Shown in pieces: positions 8,297 to 20,380 of a DNA stretch of 64,000 bases. The stretch's first letter is position 1, and every line of letters begins with the position of its first letter. The notes beneath the pieces were generated by a model. That model saw nothing but the letters and a program-made list of their open reading frames with translations. It did no database searches and was not told the DNA's origin. Source of the DNA: Nocardioides sp. (GTDB lineage Bacteria; Actinomycetota; Actinomycetes; Propionibacteriales; Nocardioidaceae); assembly GCF_025965415.1 (NCBI RefSeq), contig NZ_JAOPWY010000138.1, positions 1 to 64,000 of the forward strand, written 5' to 3'. The position numbers and the translations under genes are program-made.

Positions 8297-9486
8297 GCGG
8301 TGGCGGTGCCGCGCCGGGCGAGGTGGAGGAAGCCGGCCTCGTCGAGCGCGACCAGCACGTCGTCGAGCGCGTCCTCGATCGTGCGACCCGTGGTGTCGAC
8401 GCGCACGGCCGGGTCGTCCGGCTCCTCGTAGGGCGAGGAGATGCCGGTGAACTCGGGGATCTCGCCGGCCCGCGCCTTGGCGTACAGGCCCTTGCGGTCG
8501 CGGCGCTCGCACTCCTCGAGCGGGGTCGCGACGTGAATGAGGAAGAACGCGCCGCCGGCGTCCTCGACCATCTCCTGCACCTGCTCGCGCGTCTCGGCGA
8601 AGGGCGCGATGGGCGAGCAGACCGCGACACCGCCGTGGCGGGCGATCTCGGCGGCCACCCACCCGATGCGGCGGATGTTGGTCTCGCGGTCGGCCTTGGA
8701 GAAGGTCAGCCCGGCCGAGAGGTGCCGGCGTACGACGTCGCCGTCCAGGCTGGTCACGGAGCGGCCGCCCTGCTCGAGCAGCAGGTCCATCAGGGCGCGG
8801 GCGAGCGTGGACTTGCCGCTGCCGGACAGGCCGGTGAAGAACAGCACGAGCCCCTGTGACTCGGGCTCCGGCCGGTCCGCGGCAACGATCGCGGCGACGG
8901 CCTCGGGGAAGTCCCCGCCGATGGTCGGGTCGCCCAGCGCATGGACCGGGTCGGGCCCGGCGTAGGTCGCGACCACCTGCGCGCCCAGCTCGTGGTCGAC
9001 GTCGGCGTCACCGTGGGAGGGGAGGGGTACGGCGACGACGCCGGCGTCGTCGAGCAGGTCGGCGGCGGCGAGCGACGCCCGCACCAGCGCCACGGGGGAG
9101 AGCGAGGCGGTGCCGGTGCCCATGAGGGCCACCAGGACCACGCGACCGAGGCCGCGGAGCTCGTCGAGCTCGGCGTGGGTCAGGGCGTCGACCACCGGGA
9201 CGAACGTGGCCCCCGCGTGCTGCTCGCGCACCTGCGCCGGCGTGAGGTGCAGGCGGCGGAACGGGCCGTACTGGGCGTGGGTCAGCGGCTCGAGCGTCCC
9301 GTCGGCCGCGACCCGGGCCAGCGGCAGGCCCTCGGGGTCCACCAGCTCGGCCTCGTCCACCCCCTCGGGCAGGTCGAGCGTCACCGCGCTCCCGGGCTCG
9401 TTGAAGCGGGTGAGCGGCGCATAGGCCCCGGAGACGAGGAGCTCCAGGTCGTCGAGCTCGGTCGGCGTGGGGCAGTGCTGGATCAC
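8293..9486 (-). CDS. cysC: Adenylylsulfate (APS) kinase with degenerate ATP-sulfurylase-like N-terminal domain
   Basis: The enzyme phosphorylates APS to PAPS. Of 397 residues, the last 190 are a complete APS kinase: P-loop GLSGSGKST (219-227), SLDGDVVRRHL, LTFSKADRETNIRR and KGLYAKARAGEIPEFTG. The first 200 residues begin TPTELDDLELLVSGAYAPL, like the N-terminal PUA-type domain of single-chain ATP sulfurylase. The catalytic QxRN and HxxH motifs of that enzyme are not seen, so this part is probably regulatory or vestigial. I chose GTG 9486 because the upstream ORF is antisense to the asparaginase gene and the nearer ATG (9494) is out of frame. It leads a three-gene operon with the phosphatase and TauE. 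Confidence 0.9.
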   Translation of the reverse strand: MIQHCPTPTELDDLELLVSGAYAPLTRFNEPGSAVTLDLPEGVDEAELVDPEGLPLARVAADGTLEPLTHAQYGPFRRLHLTPAQVREQHAGATFVPVVDALTHAELDELRGLGRVVLVALMGTGTASLSPVALVRASLAAADLLDDAGVVAVPLPSHGDADVDHELGAQVVATYAGPDPVHALGDPTIGGDFPEAVAAIVAADRPEPESQGLVLFFTGLSGSGKSTLARALMDLLLEQGGRSVTSLDGDVVRRHLSAGLTFSKADRETNIRRIGWVAAEIARHGGVAVCSPIAPFAETREQVQEMVEDAGGAFFLIHVATPLEECERRDRKGLYAKARAGEIPEFTGISSPYEEPDDPAVRVDTTGRTIEDALDDVLVALDEAGFLHLARRGTATA

Positions 9487-9528
9487 CGGCTCATCTTGGC
9501 AGACACACCGGCTGGGTAGCCTGCCCGC

Positions 9529-10503
9529 ATGTCTGCCCCGTCCCGCCCTGGCCTGCCCGTCGTCGCCGAGATCGTCCGCTCCGGATTCGTCGAGGGCCAC
9601 CACTACGGCTCGATCGTGGCGCTGGCCGCGGACGGCTCGGTCGACTGGTCGGTCGGTGAGGTCGTCGCCCCGGTGCTGCCGCGCTCGAGCAACAAGCCGA
9701 TCCAGGCGCTGGCGATGGTCGAGCTCGGCCTCGACCTCCCGCCGGACCTGCTGGCGCTGGCGTGCGCGTCCCACTCCGGGGAGCCGTTCCACGTCGAGGG
9801 CGTACGCCGCACCCTGGCGTCGGCGGGGCTGGACGAGTCGGCCCTGCAGACGCCGCCGGACTACCCGCTCGACGACGCGGCCCGCGAGGCGGTGATCCGC
9901 GAGGGGGGCGCGAAGTCCTCGATCCTGATGAACTGCTCGGGCAAGCACGCGGCCATGCTGGCGACCTGCGTCGCCCGGAGCTGGGACACCGACTCCTACC
10001 TCGAGGCCCAGCACCCGCTGCAGGTCGCCATCCTCGAGACCTTCGCCCGACTCACGGGCGAGCCGGTGACGACCGTCGCGATCGACGGTTGCGGAGCGCC
10101 GCTGCTGTCCACCTCGCTGACCGGGCTGGCCCGGGCGTTCTCCTCTCTGGCCACCGCCACCGACGGACCCGAGCAGCGGGTCGCCGAGGCGATCCGCCGG
10201 CACCCCGAGCACGTCAGCGGCACGACCAGGGACGAGCTCACGCTGCACCGGGCGATCCCGGGCCTGATCGGCAAGGCCGGCGCGGAGTCCTGCTACGCCG
10301 TGGCACTCCCCGACGGCCGTGCCTGGGCGCTCAAGACCGACGACGGTGCGCCCCGCGTCCGTCCCGTCCTGATGGCCGAGGCCCTGCGGCGCTCCGGCGT
10401 GCTGACCGAGGCCGGCGTCGATGCGGAGGCGGTCGAGCGCACGGGCCGACTCGAGCTGCTCGGTGGCGGCACGCCGGTCGGAGAGATCCGTGCTGCCTTC
10501 TAG
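9529..10503 (+). CDS. Asparaginase (Asparaginase_II family, Rhizobium etli type)
   Basis: This 324-residue protein is predicted to hydrolyse L-asparagine to aspartate and ammonia. It belongs to the PF06089 class, which is structurally related to beta-lactamase/glutaminase folds rather than to E. coli AnsA/AnsB. Visible conserved blocks are RSSNKPIQ (52-59), CASHSGEPFHVEGV (from 79), NCSGKHAAML (C136, K139) and IDGCGAP (C188). They fit the cysteine- and lysine-rich active site of this class. It is divergent from the APS kinase with 42 bp between starts. No signal peptide is visible, so it should be cytosolic. Confidence 0.9.
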   Translation: MSAPSRPGLPVVAEIVRSGFVEGHHYGSIVALAADGSVDWSVGEVVAPVLPRSSNKPIQALAMVELGLDLPPDLLALACASHSGEPFHVEGVRRTLASAGLDESALQTPPDYPLDDAAREAVIREGGAKSSILMNCSGKHAAMLATCVARSWDTDSYLEAQHPLQVAILETFARLTGEPVTTVAIDGCGAPLLSTSLTGLARAFSSLATATDGPEQRVAEAIRRHPEHVSGTTRDELTLHRAIPGLIGKAGAESCYAVALPDGRAWALKTDDGAPRVRPVLMAEALRRSGVLTEAGVDAEAVERTGRLELLGGGTPVGEIRAAF

Positions 10504-10570
10504 CTAGCACCTACAACAGGCGTAAAATCGGTGGTTGTGAAGCCTGTCACGTGCCGAGCGTTTGCGTTTT

Positions 10571-10586
10571 GCTAACTCGTGTTAGC
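10571..10586. promoter_or_regulatory. Palindromic operator candidate upstream of the XRE regulator
   Basis: GCTAACTCGTGTTAGC is an inverted repeat with 6-bp arms (GCTAAC/GTTAGC) and a 4-bp centre. It ends 11 bp before the ATG of the HTH gene. The position overlaps where a promoter or ribosome site would lie, which suggests autoregulation. A TAAAAT at 10523-10528 could be a -10 box, but this is weak. Protein binding is inference only. Confidence 0.55.
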
Positions 10587-10597
10587 ACAATGGAGAC

Positions 10598-11005
10598 ATG
10601 GCCAAGGACAAGAGCACCAAGGCGAGCAAGGCAGTCGCCGGTTCCCTGGGCTCCTTGGGCTCCCTGGGTGACTACCTCAAGGAGCAGCGTCTCGCCGCCC
10701 AGCTCTCGCTGCGCCAGTTGGCCGACCAGGTCGGTGTCAGCAACCCCTACCTGAGCCAGATCGAGCGCGGCCTGCGCAAGCCCTCCGCCGAGGTGCTCCA
10801 GCAGCTCGCGCGGGCGCTGCGGGTCTCCGCAGAGCAGCTCTACGTCCGCGCCGGCATCGTCCACCCGGACTCCGGACAGGTCGGCTCCGTCGAGCTGGCC
10901 GTCCTCGCCGACGCGGGACTCACCGAGCGGCAGAAGCAGTCGCTGCTGGACGTCTACGCCTCGTTCCTCGCGCTCAACGAGCGCGACACCCCGACCCAGA
11001 CCTGA
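10598..11005 (+). CDS. XRE-family transcriptional regulator of the hbhA locus (Rv0474-like)
   Basis: This is a 135-residue regulator. A single HTH spans about residues 24-80, with LSLRQLADQVGVSNPYLSQIE as recognition region, and is followed by a short helical tail. The N-terminus has an unusual Gly-Ser-Leu repeat (SLGSLGSLGDYL). GGAG 5 bp before the ATG supports the start. It is followed after 28 bp by an HbhA-like gene and then a DUF2516 gene, an order I recall from Mycobacterium tuberculosis Rv0474-Rv0475-Rv0476. Control of hbhA and of its own gene through the upstream palindrome is inferred. Confidence 0.85.
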   Translation: MAKDKSTKASKAVAGSLGSLGSLGDYLKEQRLAAQLSLRQLADQVGVSNPYLSQIERGLRKPSAEVLQQLARALRVSAEQLYVRAGIVHPDSGQVGSVELAVLADAGLTERQKQSLLDVYASFLALNERDTPTQT

Positions 11006-11033
11006 CAGCACACCCCACCAGAAGGAGCACGAC

Positions 11034-11768
11034 ATGGCCACCGCCAAGTTCGACATCAAGACCGAAGCCCTCAAGCCCGTCCTCGCCGGTGTCGGCGTGA
11101 CCGACCTCGCGGTCGAGGTCGTCCGCGACGCCGTGGCCGACGTGCAGAAGCGCGTCGCCGCCGCCCAGAAGCGCGTCGCCGCCGCCCAGAAGCGCGCCAC
11201 CCGCACCGCCGCCGACCCGAAGGCCGTCGTGAACGCCCGCGTCGACGCCCTCGCCAAGGACGCCCAGGCCCGTCGCGCCGCCGTCGAGGCTCGCGTCGCC
11301 GAGCTGCAGGCCGAGGCCAAGGCCTACCCCGCCAAGGTCTCCACGCTGGTCGACGAGAACGTCGCCGCCGCCAACGCCGCCTACACCGAGCTGGTCAAGC
11401 GCGGCGAGTCCCTCGTGGGCCGCATCCGCCGCCAGGAGTCGACCACCGCCACGGTGAAGTCCGCCAGGACCACGGTCGCCAAGGCCAAGACCACCGCGAC
11501 CCAGGCCAAGAAGGCTGCCGACGCCAACGTCGCTGCCGCCGACAAGACCGCCGCCACCAAGGTCGCCCCGAAGCCGAAGCCGACCGCCAAGAAGGCCACG
11601 CAGATGGCTGCCGGCAAGAAGGCCGCCGCCACCACCGCCCGCAAGACCGCGGCCAAGAAGTCGGCCACCGCCCAGAGCAGCGCCAAGGCCACCGCGACCG
11701 CCGCCACCAAGACCGCGACCACCGCGGTCAAGGCCGCCGCCGACGCCGCCGAGAAGGTCGGCGACTGA
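11034..11768 (+). CDS. HbhA-like coiled-coil, lysine/alanine-rich protein
   Basis: This is a 244-residue protein with the two-part layout of mycobacterial heparin-binding haemagglutinin. The N-terminus to about residue 125 is a helical coiled-coil domain. The C-terminal 110 residues are almost only Ala, Lys and Thr (KAAATTARKTAAKKSATA), like the basic heparin-binding or DNA-like tail. No signal peptide is seen, as in HbhA. A perfect duplication of a 21-bp unit gives QKRVAAA twice near residue 38. AGAAGGAG precedes the ATG. Roles proposed for homologues include adhesion, lipid-body binding and growth-pole functions; none can be picked from the sequence here. Confidence 0.8.
   Translation: MATAKFDIKTEALKPVLAGVGVTDLAVEVVRDAVADVQKRVAAAQKRVAAAQKRATRTAADPKAVVNARVDALAKDAQARRAAVEARVAELQAEAKAYPAKVSTLVDENVAAANAAYTELVKRGESLVGRIRRQESTTATVKSARTTVAKAKTTATQAKKAADANVAAADKTAATKVAPKPKPTAKKATQMAAGKKAAATTARKTAAKKSATAQSSAKATATAATKTATTAVKAAADAAEKVGD
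11145..11198 (+). repeat. Tandem 21-bp repeat inside the hbhA-like gene
   Basis: The unit CAGAAGCGCGTCGCCGCCGC(C) occurs at 11145-11165 and 11166-11186, with a third partial copy from 11187. It is in frame and encodes QKRVAAA per unit, lengthening the coiled coil by one heptad each. Copy number could vary between strains by slippage. Confidence 0.8.
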
Positions 11769-11818
11769 AGAGCCGACGCACCGGACGCGGAGCAGCTGAC
11801 CCTGTTCTGAGCTGGACC

Positions 11819-11849
11819 AGGACCCCCGTCCCCTCCGGACGGGGGTCCT
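11819..11849 (+). terminator. Strong hairpin terminator after the hbhA-like gene
   Basis: The perfect 13-bp arms AGGACCCCCGTCC and GGACGGGGGTCCT are separated by a 5-nt loop. The hairpin starts 50 bp after the HbhA stop and ends about 30 bp before the DUF2516 start. No long U tract follows (GTTCGTCTG), as is common in actinobacteria. It probably separates the regulator/hbhA unit from the DUF2516 gene. Confidence 0.85.
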
Positions 11850-11883
11850 GTTCGTCTGCGTCCCTTACTCTGGAGCAGTGAAC

Positions 11884-12168
11884 ATGTACGCGCTGCAGGG
11901 CAATCTCATGCTCGTCGTGCTCGTGGTGCTGCTCGCGATCAAGGGATTCGCGTTCGTCAACGCGATGACCTACTCGTCCGAGGCCTACGACGCCGCGGGC
12001 AAGCTCACCAAGCCGGCCTGGTGCGCGATCACCGGTCTGGGCTTCGCGGCCCAGCTGATCCTCATCGGCTCGCCGCTGGGGCTCATCAACCTGGTCGCCA
12101 CCATCGCCTCGCTCGTCTACCTCGCCGACGTACGACCCGCGCTGGCCGAGGTGACCTCGCGCCGCTAG
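11884..12168 (+). CDS. DUF2516-family small membrane protein
   Basis: This is a 94-residue integral membrane protein (Rv0476-like). Hydrophobic stretches at about 8-23 (LMLVVLVVLLAIKGFAFV) and 47-80 suggest two or three membrane segments. GGAG at 11874-11877 is well spaced for ATG 11884; the alternative GTG at 11878 is too close to it. Its position after the XRE/HbhA pair matches the order I recall from mycobacteria. Its function is unknown. The stop overlaps the stop of the convergent RmlC-RmlD gene (CTAG). Confidence 0.85.
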   Translation: MYALQGNLMLVVLVVLLAIKGFAFVNAMTYSSEAYDAAGKLTKPAWCAITGLGFAAQLILIGSPLGLINLVATIASLVYLADVRPALAEVTSRR

Positions 12169-13564
12169 GCCAGGTAGCGCTCGAGCGCGACCAGCGCGTC
12201 CTCGGGCTCGAAGCCCGTGGCCCGGATCTTGTCCAGCGACATCGCGGAGCCGAGCGGTCGCGGCGCGAACGGGTTGCCCTTTTCCAGCACCCCTTCGGCG
12301 TACGCCGTCGTGCTGGTGCCGGAGACGTCGTCGGCGCTGCGACCCGAGCGCTCGAAGACCGCCTGCGCGATCTCGCGCCACGACATCGCCGGGCCGGCGT
12401 TGGTGACGTTGTAGGTGCCGAACGCGGCTCCCGAGTCGAGCAGGTGGCGGGTCGCACGCACCAGCTCCTCGGTGAAGGTCAGCCGACCGACCTGGTCGTC
12501 GACCACGCTCGGGGACACGCCCTTCTCCGCCAGTGACTGCATGGTGCGGACGAAGTTCTTGCCCTCGCCGATCACCCAGGACGTGCGCAGCAGGTAGTGG
12601 CGCGGGGCGAGGCCGACGGCGACGTCGCCCGCGGCCTTGGACTGGGCGTAGACACCCAGCGGCGACAGGGGCTCGTCCTCGGTGTGGCCGGGATCGAGCG
12701 GTGCGGTGCCGTCGAAGACGTAGTCCGAGGAGTAGTGCACGAGCGTGAAGCCGTGCTCGCGGGCGAGGCCCGCGAGGATCGCGGGCCCGGTCGCGTTCGT
12801 GGACCAGGCGGCGACCCGGCCCTCGGCGGTCTCCGCGGCGTCGACCGCGGTGTAGGCGGCCGCGTTGAGCACGACGGCGTACTCCTGCCACGGGAAGCCC
12901 GCGACGGCGTCAGCGTCGGACACGTCGAGCTCCGCGCGGGTGCGGGTGTCGGCCTCGGGGAACGCGGCCGCGAACGCCCGGCCGAGCTGGCCGCCGGCGC
13001 CGAGCACGAGGGTCTTCTTGGGCTTCATCGGCACGACGTGGCCCAGGCGCGGGGTGGCGAGGTCCTTCTCGGAGATCTCGGCCTCGTCGAGCGGGATCGG
13101 CCACGGGATGGCCGACGTCTCGTCGCGCAGGTTGAGCGCGGGGTAGGTCACGCCGGGGCGCCAGTGGTCGTTGACGAGGTAGGTGTAGGCGGTGCCGTCC
13201 TCGAGCGCCTGGTAGGAGTTGCCGACGCCCCGCGGGACGAAGACGGCGATGGACGGGTCGACCTCGATGTGGAAGGTCGCGCCGAAGCTCTCGCCCTCGC
13301 GCATGTCGACCCAGGCCCCGAAGATCCGACCGGTGGCGACCGAGATGAACTTGTCCCACGGCTCGGTGTGGATCCCGCGGGTCGCGCCGCGCGAGGCGTT
13401 GAAGGAGATGTTGTTCTGCACGGGGCCGAAGTCGGGCAGCCCGAGGGCGACCATCTTCTCGCGCTGCCAGTTCTCCTTGAACCAGCCGCGCGCGTCGCCG
13501 TGCACCGGCATCCGGACGACGAGCAGCCCGGGGATCGAGGTGGTCTCGACGCTCAGGTCGGCCA

Positions 13565-13565
<1 letters not shown>
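12165..13565 (-). CDS. rmlCD: Bifunctional dTDP-4-dehydrorhamnose 3,5-epimerase / reductase fusion (RmlC-RmlD)
   Basis: This 466-residue fusion covers the last two steps to dTDP-L-rhamnose. Residues 1-170 are an RmlC cupin: GDARGWFKENWQRE, the catalytic-His segment RGIHTEPWDK (H66) and the FVPRGVGNSYQ wall. Residues 183-466 are RmlD: Rossmann GAGGQLG (189-195), NAAAYTAVDAAE, SSDYVFDG and a YAQSK catalytic pair. There is no stop or frameshift at the junction, which passes through a KPKK linker. The ATG overlaps the rmlB stop (TGATG), giving an rmlB-rmlCD operon. The fusion replaces the usual separate genes. Confidence 0.93.
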
Positions 13566-16478
<2,913 letters not shown>

Positions 16479-16544
16479 GGGCCCATGGTGTCAAACCGGG
16501 CCGAACTGCGTGGTGCAAATCCCCGGGCCCCTAGGGTGGCCCCC

Positions 16545-17411
16545 ATGCGCGGAATCATCCTGGCCGGTGGCACCGGCTCCCGGCTGCACCCGATCACCCA
16601 GGGCATCAGCAAGCAGCTGGTCCCGGTCTACGACAAGCCGATGATCTACTACCCGCTGTCCACGTTGATGCTCGCCGGCATCCGGGACGTCCTGATCATC
16701 ACCACGCCCCACGAGGCCGAGGGCTTCCACCGGCTGCTCGGTGACGGCTCGCAGTTCGGCATCGACCTGACCTTCGCCGTGCAGCCCAGCCCCGACGGGC
16801 TCGCGCAGGCGTTCCTCATCGGCGCCGACCACATCGGCGGCGAGCGCTCGGCGCTGGTGCTGGGCGACAACATCTTCTACGGCTCCGGCCTCGGCTCGCA
16901 GCTGCTGCGCTTCTCCGAGCTCGACGGTGCCGCGGTGTTCGGCTACCACGTCGCCGATCCGCGGGCCTACGGCGTCGTGGAGTTCGACGACCAGGGCCGT
17001 GCGCTGTCGCTGGAGGAGAAGCCCGAGCACCCCAAGAGCGACTTCGCGGTGCCGGGCCTCTACTTCTACGACAACGACGTGGTCCAGTACGCCGCCGAGC
17101 TGAAGCCGTCGGCGCGCGGCGAGCTCGAGATCACCGACCTCAACCGCCGCTACCTCGAGGAGGGGCGCCTCCACGTCGAGGTGCTGCCCCGCGGGACCGC
17201 CTGGCTCGACACCGGCACCTTCGACTCGCTCAACGACGCCTCCAACTTCGTCCGCACCATCGAGGGCCGGCAGGGCTTCAAGGTGGGCGCGCCGGAGGAG
17301 GTCGCGTGGCGGATGGGGTGGATGACCGACGACGAGCTCGTCGCGCGGGCCGAGCCGCTGCTCAAGAGCGGGTACGGCGAGTACCTGCTGGGGCTGCTGC
17401 AGCACGGCTGA
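16545..17411 (+). CDS. rmlA: Glucose-1-phosphate thymidylyltransferase
   Basis: This 288-residue nucleotidyltransferase makes dTDP-glucose from dTTP and glucose-1-phosphate, the first step to dTDP-rhamnose. It has the family signature [11 protein letters not shown] (8-18), [34 protein letters not shown] and [10 protein letters not shown]. Only the part from ATG 16545 is real; the longer ORF is antisense to the DUF4012 gene. The stop TGA abuts the stop of the convergent Gmd paralogue with no spacer. Confidence 0.96.
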   Translation: MRGIILAGGTGSRLHPITQGISKQLVPVYDKPMIYYPLSTLMLAGIRDVLIITTPHEAEGFHRLLGDGSQFGIDLTFAVQPSPDGLAQAFLIGADHIGGERSALVLGDNIFYGSGLGSQLLRFSELDGAAVFGYHVADPRAYGVVEFDDQGRALSLEEKPEHPKSDFAVPGLYFYDNDVVQYAAELKPSARGELEITDLNRRYLEEGRLHVEVLPRGTAWLDTGTFDSLNDASNFVRTIEGRQGFKVGAPEEVAWRMGWMTDDELVARAEPLLKSGYGEYLLGLLQHG

Positions 17412-18347
17412 TCAGCCGAGGTCGGCGGCCACCATGCGCGCGACGATCTCCTCGAAGGTCACGGTGGGCGCCCAGCCGAGCAGCTCGCGGGCCCGGGAGG
17501 CGTCGCCGACGAGCTCGGTCGGGTCAGCGGGGCGGAAGAACGCCGCGTCCTGCCGGACCAGCGGCTCCCAGTCGGTCACGCCGGCGGCCGCGAACGCCGC
17601 GGCCACGAACTCGCGCACGGAGTGCGCGCGCCCGGTCGCGATGACGTAGTCGGCGGGCTCGTCGGCCCGCGCCGCGCGGACCATCGCGTCGACGTAGTCG
17701 GGGGCCCAGCCCCAGTCGCGGCGCGCATCGAGGTTGCCCAGGACGAGCTCGTCGGCGCGGCCCTCGGCGATCGCGGCGACGGTGGAGGTGATCTTGCGGG
17801 TCACGAACCGCTCGTGGCGCCGCGGCGACTCGTGGTTGTAGAGGATCACGCTCGAGACGTGGACGTCGCGGTGCCGGAAGACGCCCGCGGACAGGTGTGC
17901 GAAGGCCTTCGCGGCGCCGTACGGGTTCACCGGGCGGATGGCCGTGCCCTCCGTCTGGGGCGACTCGGCCGGCTCGCCGAAGATCTCGGCGCTGGAGGCC
18001 TGCACGAAGCGGACGTCGCCGACGAGCCGGGCCGACTCCATCAGGGCGACCGCGGCCTGACCGTTGACGTGGGCCGTGCGGTCCGGCTCCTCCCACGACT
18101 GGGCGACCGAGCTGATCGCGGCGAGGTTGTAGATCTCCTGCGGCGCGATCTCGTGGACCAGCCTGCGGGTCGTCCCGAGGTCGCCGAGGTCGCCGGTGTG
18201 GAGCACCACCTCGTCGGGGCAGTACGACGGCTGTCCGTCGGCGGAGAACGCGAGGGCGTGCACCTCCATGCCGTCCGCCACGAGGCGTTCGGCGAGATAG
18301 GTGCCGTCCTGCCCGCCGATGCCCGTGATGAAGGCGCGAGCCGTCAC
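17412..18347 (-). CDS. GDP-mannose 4,6-dehydratase-family NAD-dependent epimerase/dehydratase (second Gmd-type protein)
   Basis: This is a 311-residue extended SDR with the Gmd-like dinucleotide loop [12 protein letters not shown], active-site [19 protein letters not shown] (Tyr/Lys pair) and [13 protein letters not shown]. It overlaps the upstream gmd gene by four bases (GTGA). Because it keeps Gmd-specific blocks, it could be a second dehydratase. In an operon with gmd, a role as the next enzyme (GDP-4-keto-6-deoxymannose reductase or epimerase) is just as likely. Sequence reading alone does not settle this. Confidence 0.8.
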   Translation of the reverse strand: MTARAFITGIGGQDGTYLAERLVADGMEVHALAFSADGQPSYCPDEVVLHTGDLGDLGTTRRLVHEIAPQEIYNLAAISSVAQSWEEPDRTAHVNGQAAVALMESARLVGDVRFVQASSAEIFGEPAESPQTEGTAIRPVNPYGAAKAFAHLSAGVFRHRDVHVSSVILYNHESPRRHERFVTRKITSTVAAIAEGRADELVLGNLDARRDWGWAPDYVDAMVRAARADEPADYVIATGRAHSVREFVAAAFAAAGVTDWEPLVRQDAAFFRPADPTELVGDASRARELLGWAPTVTFEEIVARMVAADLG

Positions 18348-19324
18348 CAGCCCGCCTTGACCGCCGCGATGTCGCTGTCGACCATCATCGCCACGAGCTC
18401 GGGGAACGAGACCGTCGGCGTCCAGCCCAGCTTGTCCTTGGCCTTCGTCGCGTCGCCGATGAGCAGCTCGACCTCGGCCGGGCGCATGAAGCGCGGGTCC
18501 TGGGTGACGTGCTTGGTCCAGTCGTCGATGCCGACGTGGGTGAACGCGAGGTCGAGGAAGTCGCGGATCGAGTGCGTCTCGCCGGTGGCGATGACGTAGT
18601 CGTCGGCCTCGTCCTGCTGGAGCATCCGCCACATCGCCTCGACGTAGTCGCCGGCGTAGCCCCAGTCACGCTGAGCGTCGAGGTTGCCGAGCGCCATCGA
18701 GTCCTGCTGACCGAGGTGGATCCGGGCGACCGCCTGGCTGATCTTGCGGGTGACGAACTCGGGCCCGCGGCGCGGCGACTCATGGTTGAAGAGGATGCCC
18801 GAGGAGGCGTGCATGCCGTAGGACTCGCGGTAGTTGATGGTCATGTAGTGGCCGTAGACCTTGCTCACGCCGTAGGGCGAGCGGGGCCACAGCAGGGTGC
18901 TCTCCGACTGGGGCACCTGCTGCACCTTGCCGAACATCTCCGAGCTCGACGCCTGGTAGAAGCGGATGCGGTCGGCGGCGTCGCCGGCGTGGAGGCGTAC
19001 GGCCTCGAGGATGTTGAGCACGCCCATGCCGGTCACGTCGCTGGTGACGAAGGCGTTCTCCCAGGAGTAGGCGACGAACGAGATGGCGCCGAGGTTGTAG
19101 ACCTCGTCGGGCTCGGAGTCGCGCAGCGCACGCATCAGGCTGGACAGGTCGGTGAGGTCACCGTTGTGCAGGGTGACGTCGGGGACGACCTTCTGGACGA
19201 GCTCGCGGCGGGGGTTGTTCTGGCCGCGGATCAGGCCGTGGACGTCGTACCCCTTCTCGAGCAGCAGCTCGGCGAGGTAGAGGCCGTCCTGGCCGGTGAT
19301 TCCGGTGATGAGAGCACTGGGCAT
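18344..19324 (-). CDS. gmd: GDP-mannose 4,6-dehydratase
   Basis: The enzyme converts GDP-D-mannose to GDP-4-keto-6-deoxymannose, the precursor of GDP-fucose, GDP-rhamnose or GDP-perosamine. The 326 residues carry [14 protein letters not shown] (8-21), [22 protein letters not shown] and [16 protein letters not shown], all characteristic of Gmd. It is coupled to the downstream paralogue by a GTGA overlap. It starts 42 bp from the divergent galE. GDP-6-deoxyhexose supply fits the two GT11 (fucosyltransferase-like) genes near 50-52 kb. Confidence 0.93.
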   Translation of the reverse strand: MPSALITGITGQDGLYLAELLLEKGYDVHGLIRGQNNPRRELVQKVVPDVTLHNGDLTDLSSLMRALRDSEPDEVYNLGAISFVAYSWENAFVTSDVTGMGVLNILEAVRLHAGDAADRIRFYQASSSEMFGKVQQVPQSESTLLWPRSPYGVSKVYGHYMTINYRESYGMHASSGILFNHESPRRGPEFVTRKISQAVARIHLGQQDSMALGNLDAQRDWGYAGDYVEAMWRMLQQDEADDYVIATGETHSIRDFLDLAFTHVGIDDWTKHVTQDPRFMRPAEVELLIGDATKAKDKLGWTPTVSFPELVAMMVDSDIAAVKAGW

Positions 19325-19366
19325 GGCCGCATTCTGTCAGGAGGCCCGGTCGTTAGGGTGAGGCGC

Positions 19367-20380
19367 ATGAAGATCCTCGTCAGCGGCGGTGCCGGCTACA
19401 TCGGCTCGCACACCGTCATCCAGCTCGTCGCGGCCGGCCACGACGTGGTCATCGTCGACAACTTCAGCAACGCCCACCCGACGGTGCTGGGCCGGATGGA
19501 GTCGCTGACCGGCACCAGCCTGCCGACGCACTCCTTCGACCTCTGCGACTACGACAAGACCGAGCACCTGTTCGCGTCCGAGGACTTCGACGCCGTCATC
19601 CACTTCGCCGGCTACAAGGCCGTCGGCGAGAGCGTCGAGAAGCCGCTCGACTACTACGAGAACAACCTGGGCTCCACGTTCTCCCTGGTCCGCGCGATGC
19701 AGAAGCACGACGTCGACAAGCTCGTCTTCTCCTCCAGCGCCACGGTCTACGGCACCGACCAGGCGGGGGCGACCGAGGACCGGCGCACCTTCGCCACCAA
19801 CCCCTACGGCTGGACCAAGGTGATGCAGGAGCAGATCCTGCGCGACGTCGCCGCCGCGGCGCCGCAGATGCGCTTCGCCCTGCTGCGCTACTTCAACCCG
19901 GTCGGTGCGCACGAGTCCGGCACCATCGGCGAGGACCCCTCCGGCACCCCCAACAACCTGATGCCCTTCCTCGCCCAGGTCGCGGTCGGCAAGCGCGAGA
20001 AGCTCGCCGTCTTCGGTGACGACTACGACACCGTCGACGGCACCGGGGTGCGCGACTACATCCACGTGGAGGACCTCGCCGCCGGCCACGTGGCCGCCCT
20101 TGAGGCCCTCACCACGACCACCGAGGGCGTCAACATCTGGAACCTCGGCTCGGGTCGCGGCACCAGCGTCCTCGAGCTCCTGCACGCCTTCGAGCGTGCG
20201 GTCGGGCGCGAGATCCCCTACGAGGTGGTGGCCCGCCGCCCCGGCGACGTGGCGTCGTCGTACGCCGACCCGGCCAAGGCCAACGCCGAGCTGGGCTGGA
20301 GCACCCAGAAGTCCGTCGACGACATGTGCGCCGACACGTGGCGCTGGCAGTCGCAGAACCCGCAGGGGTACGCCGGGTGA
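19367..20380 (+). CDS. galE: UDP-glucose 4-epimerase
   Basis: This is a 337-residue NAD-dependent epimerase interconverting UDP-glucose and UDP-galactose. It has GGAGYIGSHT (7-16), FAGYKAVGESV, SSSATVYG, NPYGWTKVMQE and ALLRYFNPVGAHESG, full GalE hallmarks. ATG 19367 has GTGAGGCGC upstream as a weak ribosome site. The 3' end overlaps the amidase gene start (GTGA). It supplies UDP-galactose for the surface glycan. Confidence 0.95.
   Translation: MKILVSGGAGYIGSHTVIQLVAAGHDVVIVDNFSNAHPTVLGRMESLTGTSLPTHSFDLCDYDKTEHLFASEDFDAVIHFAGYKAVGESVEKPLDYYENNLGSTFSLVRAMQKHDVDKLVFSSSATVYGTDQAGATEDRRTFATNPYGWTKVMQEQILRDVAAAAPQMRFALLRYFNPVGAHESGTIGEDPSGTPNNLMPFLAQVAVGKREKLAVFGDDYDTVDGTGVRDYIHVEDLAAGHVAALEALTTTTEGVNIWNLGSGRGTSVLELLHAFERAVGREIPYEVVARRPGDVASSYADPAKANAELGWSTQKSVDDMCADTWRWQSQNPQGYAG

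Noticed and set aside
9487-10248. Upstream extension of the APS kinase ORF
   Set aside because: Antisense to the asparaginase gene; ATP-sulfurylase-like sequence begins at GTG 9486.
10590-10592. ATG just upstream of the XRE start
   Set aside because: Out of frame with the HTH coding sequence.
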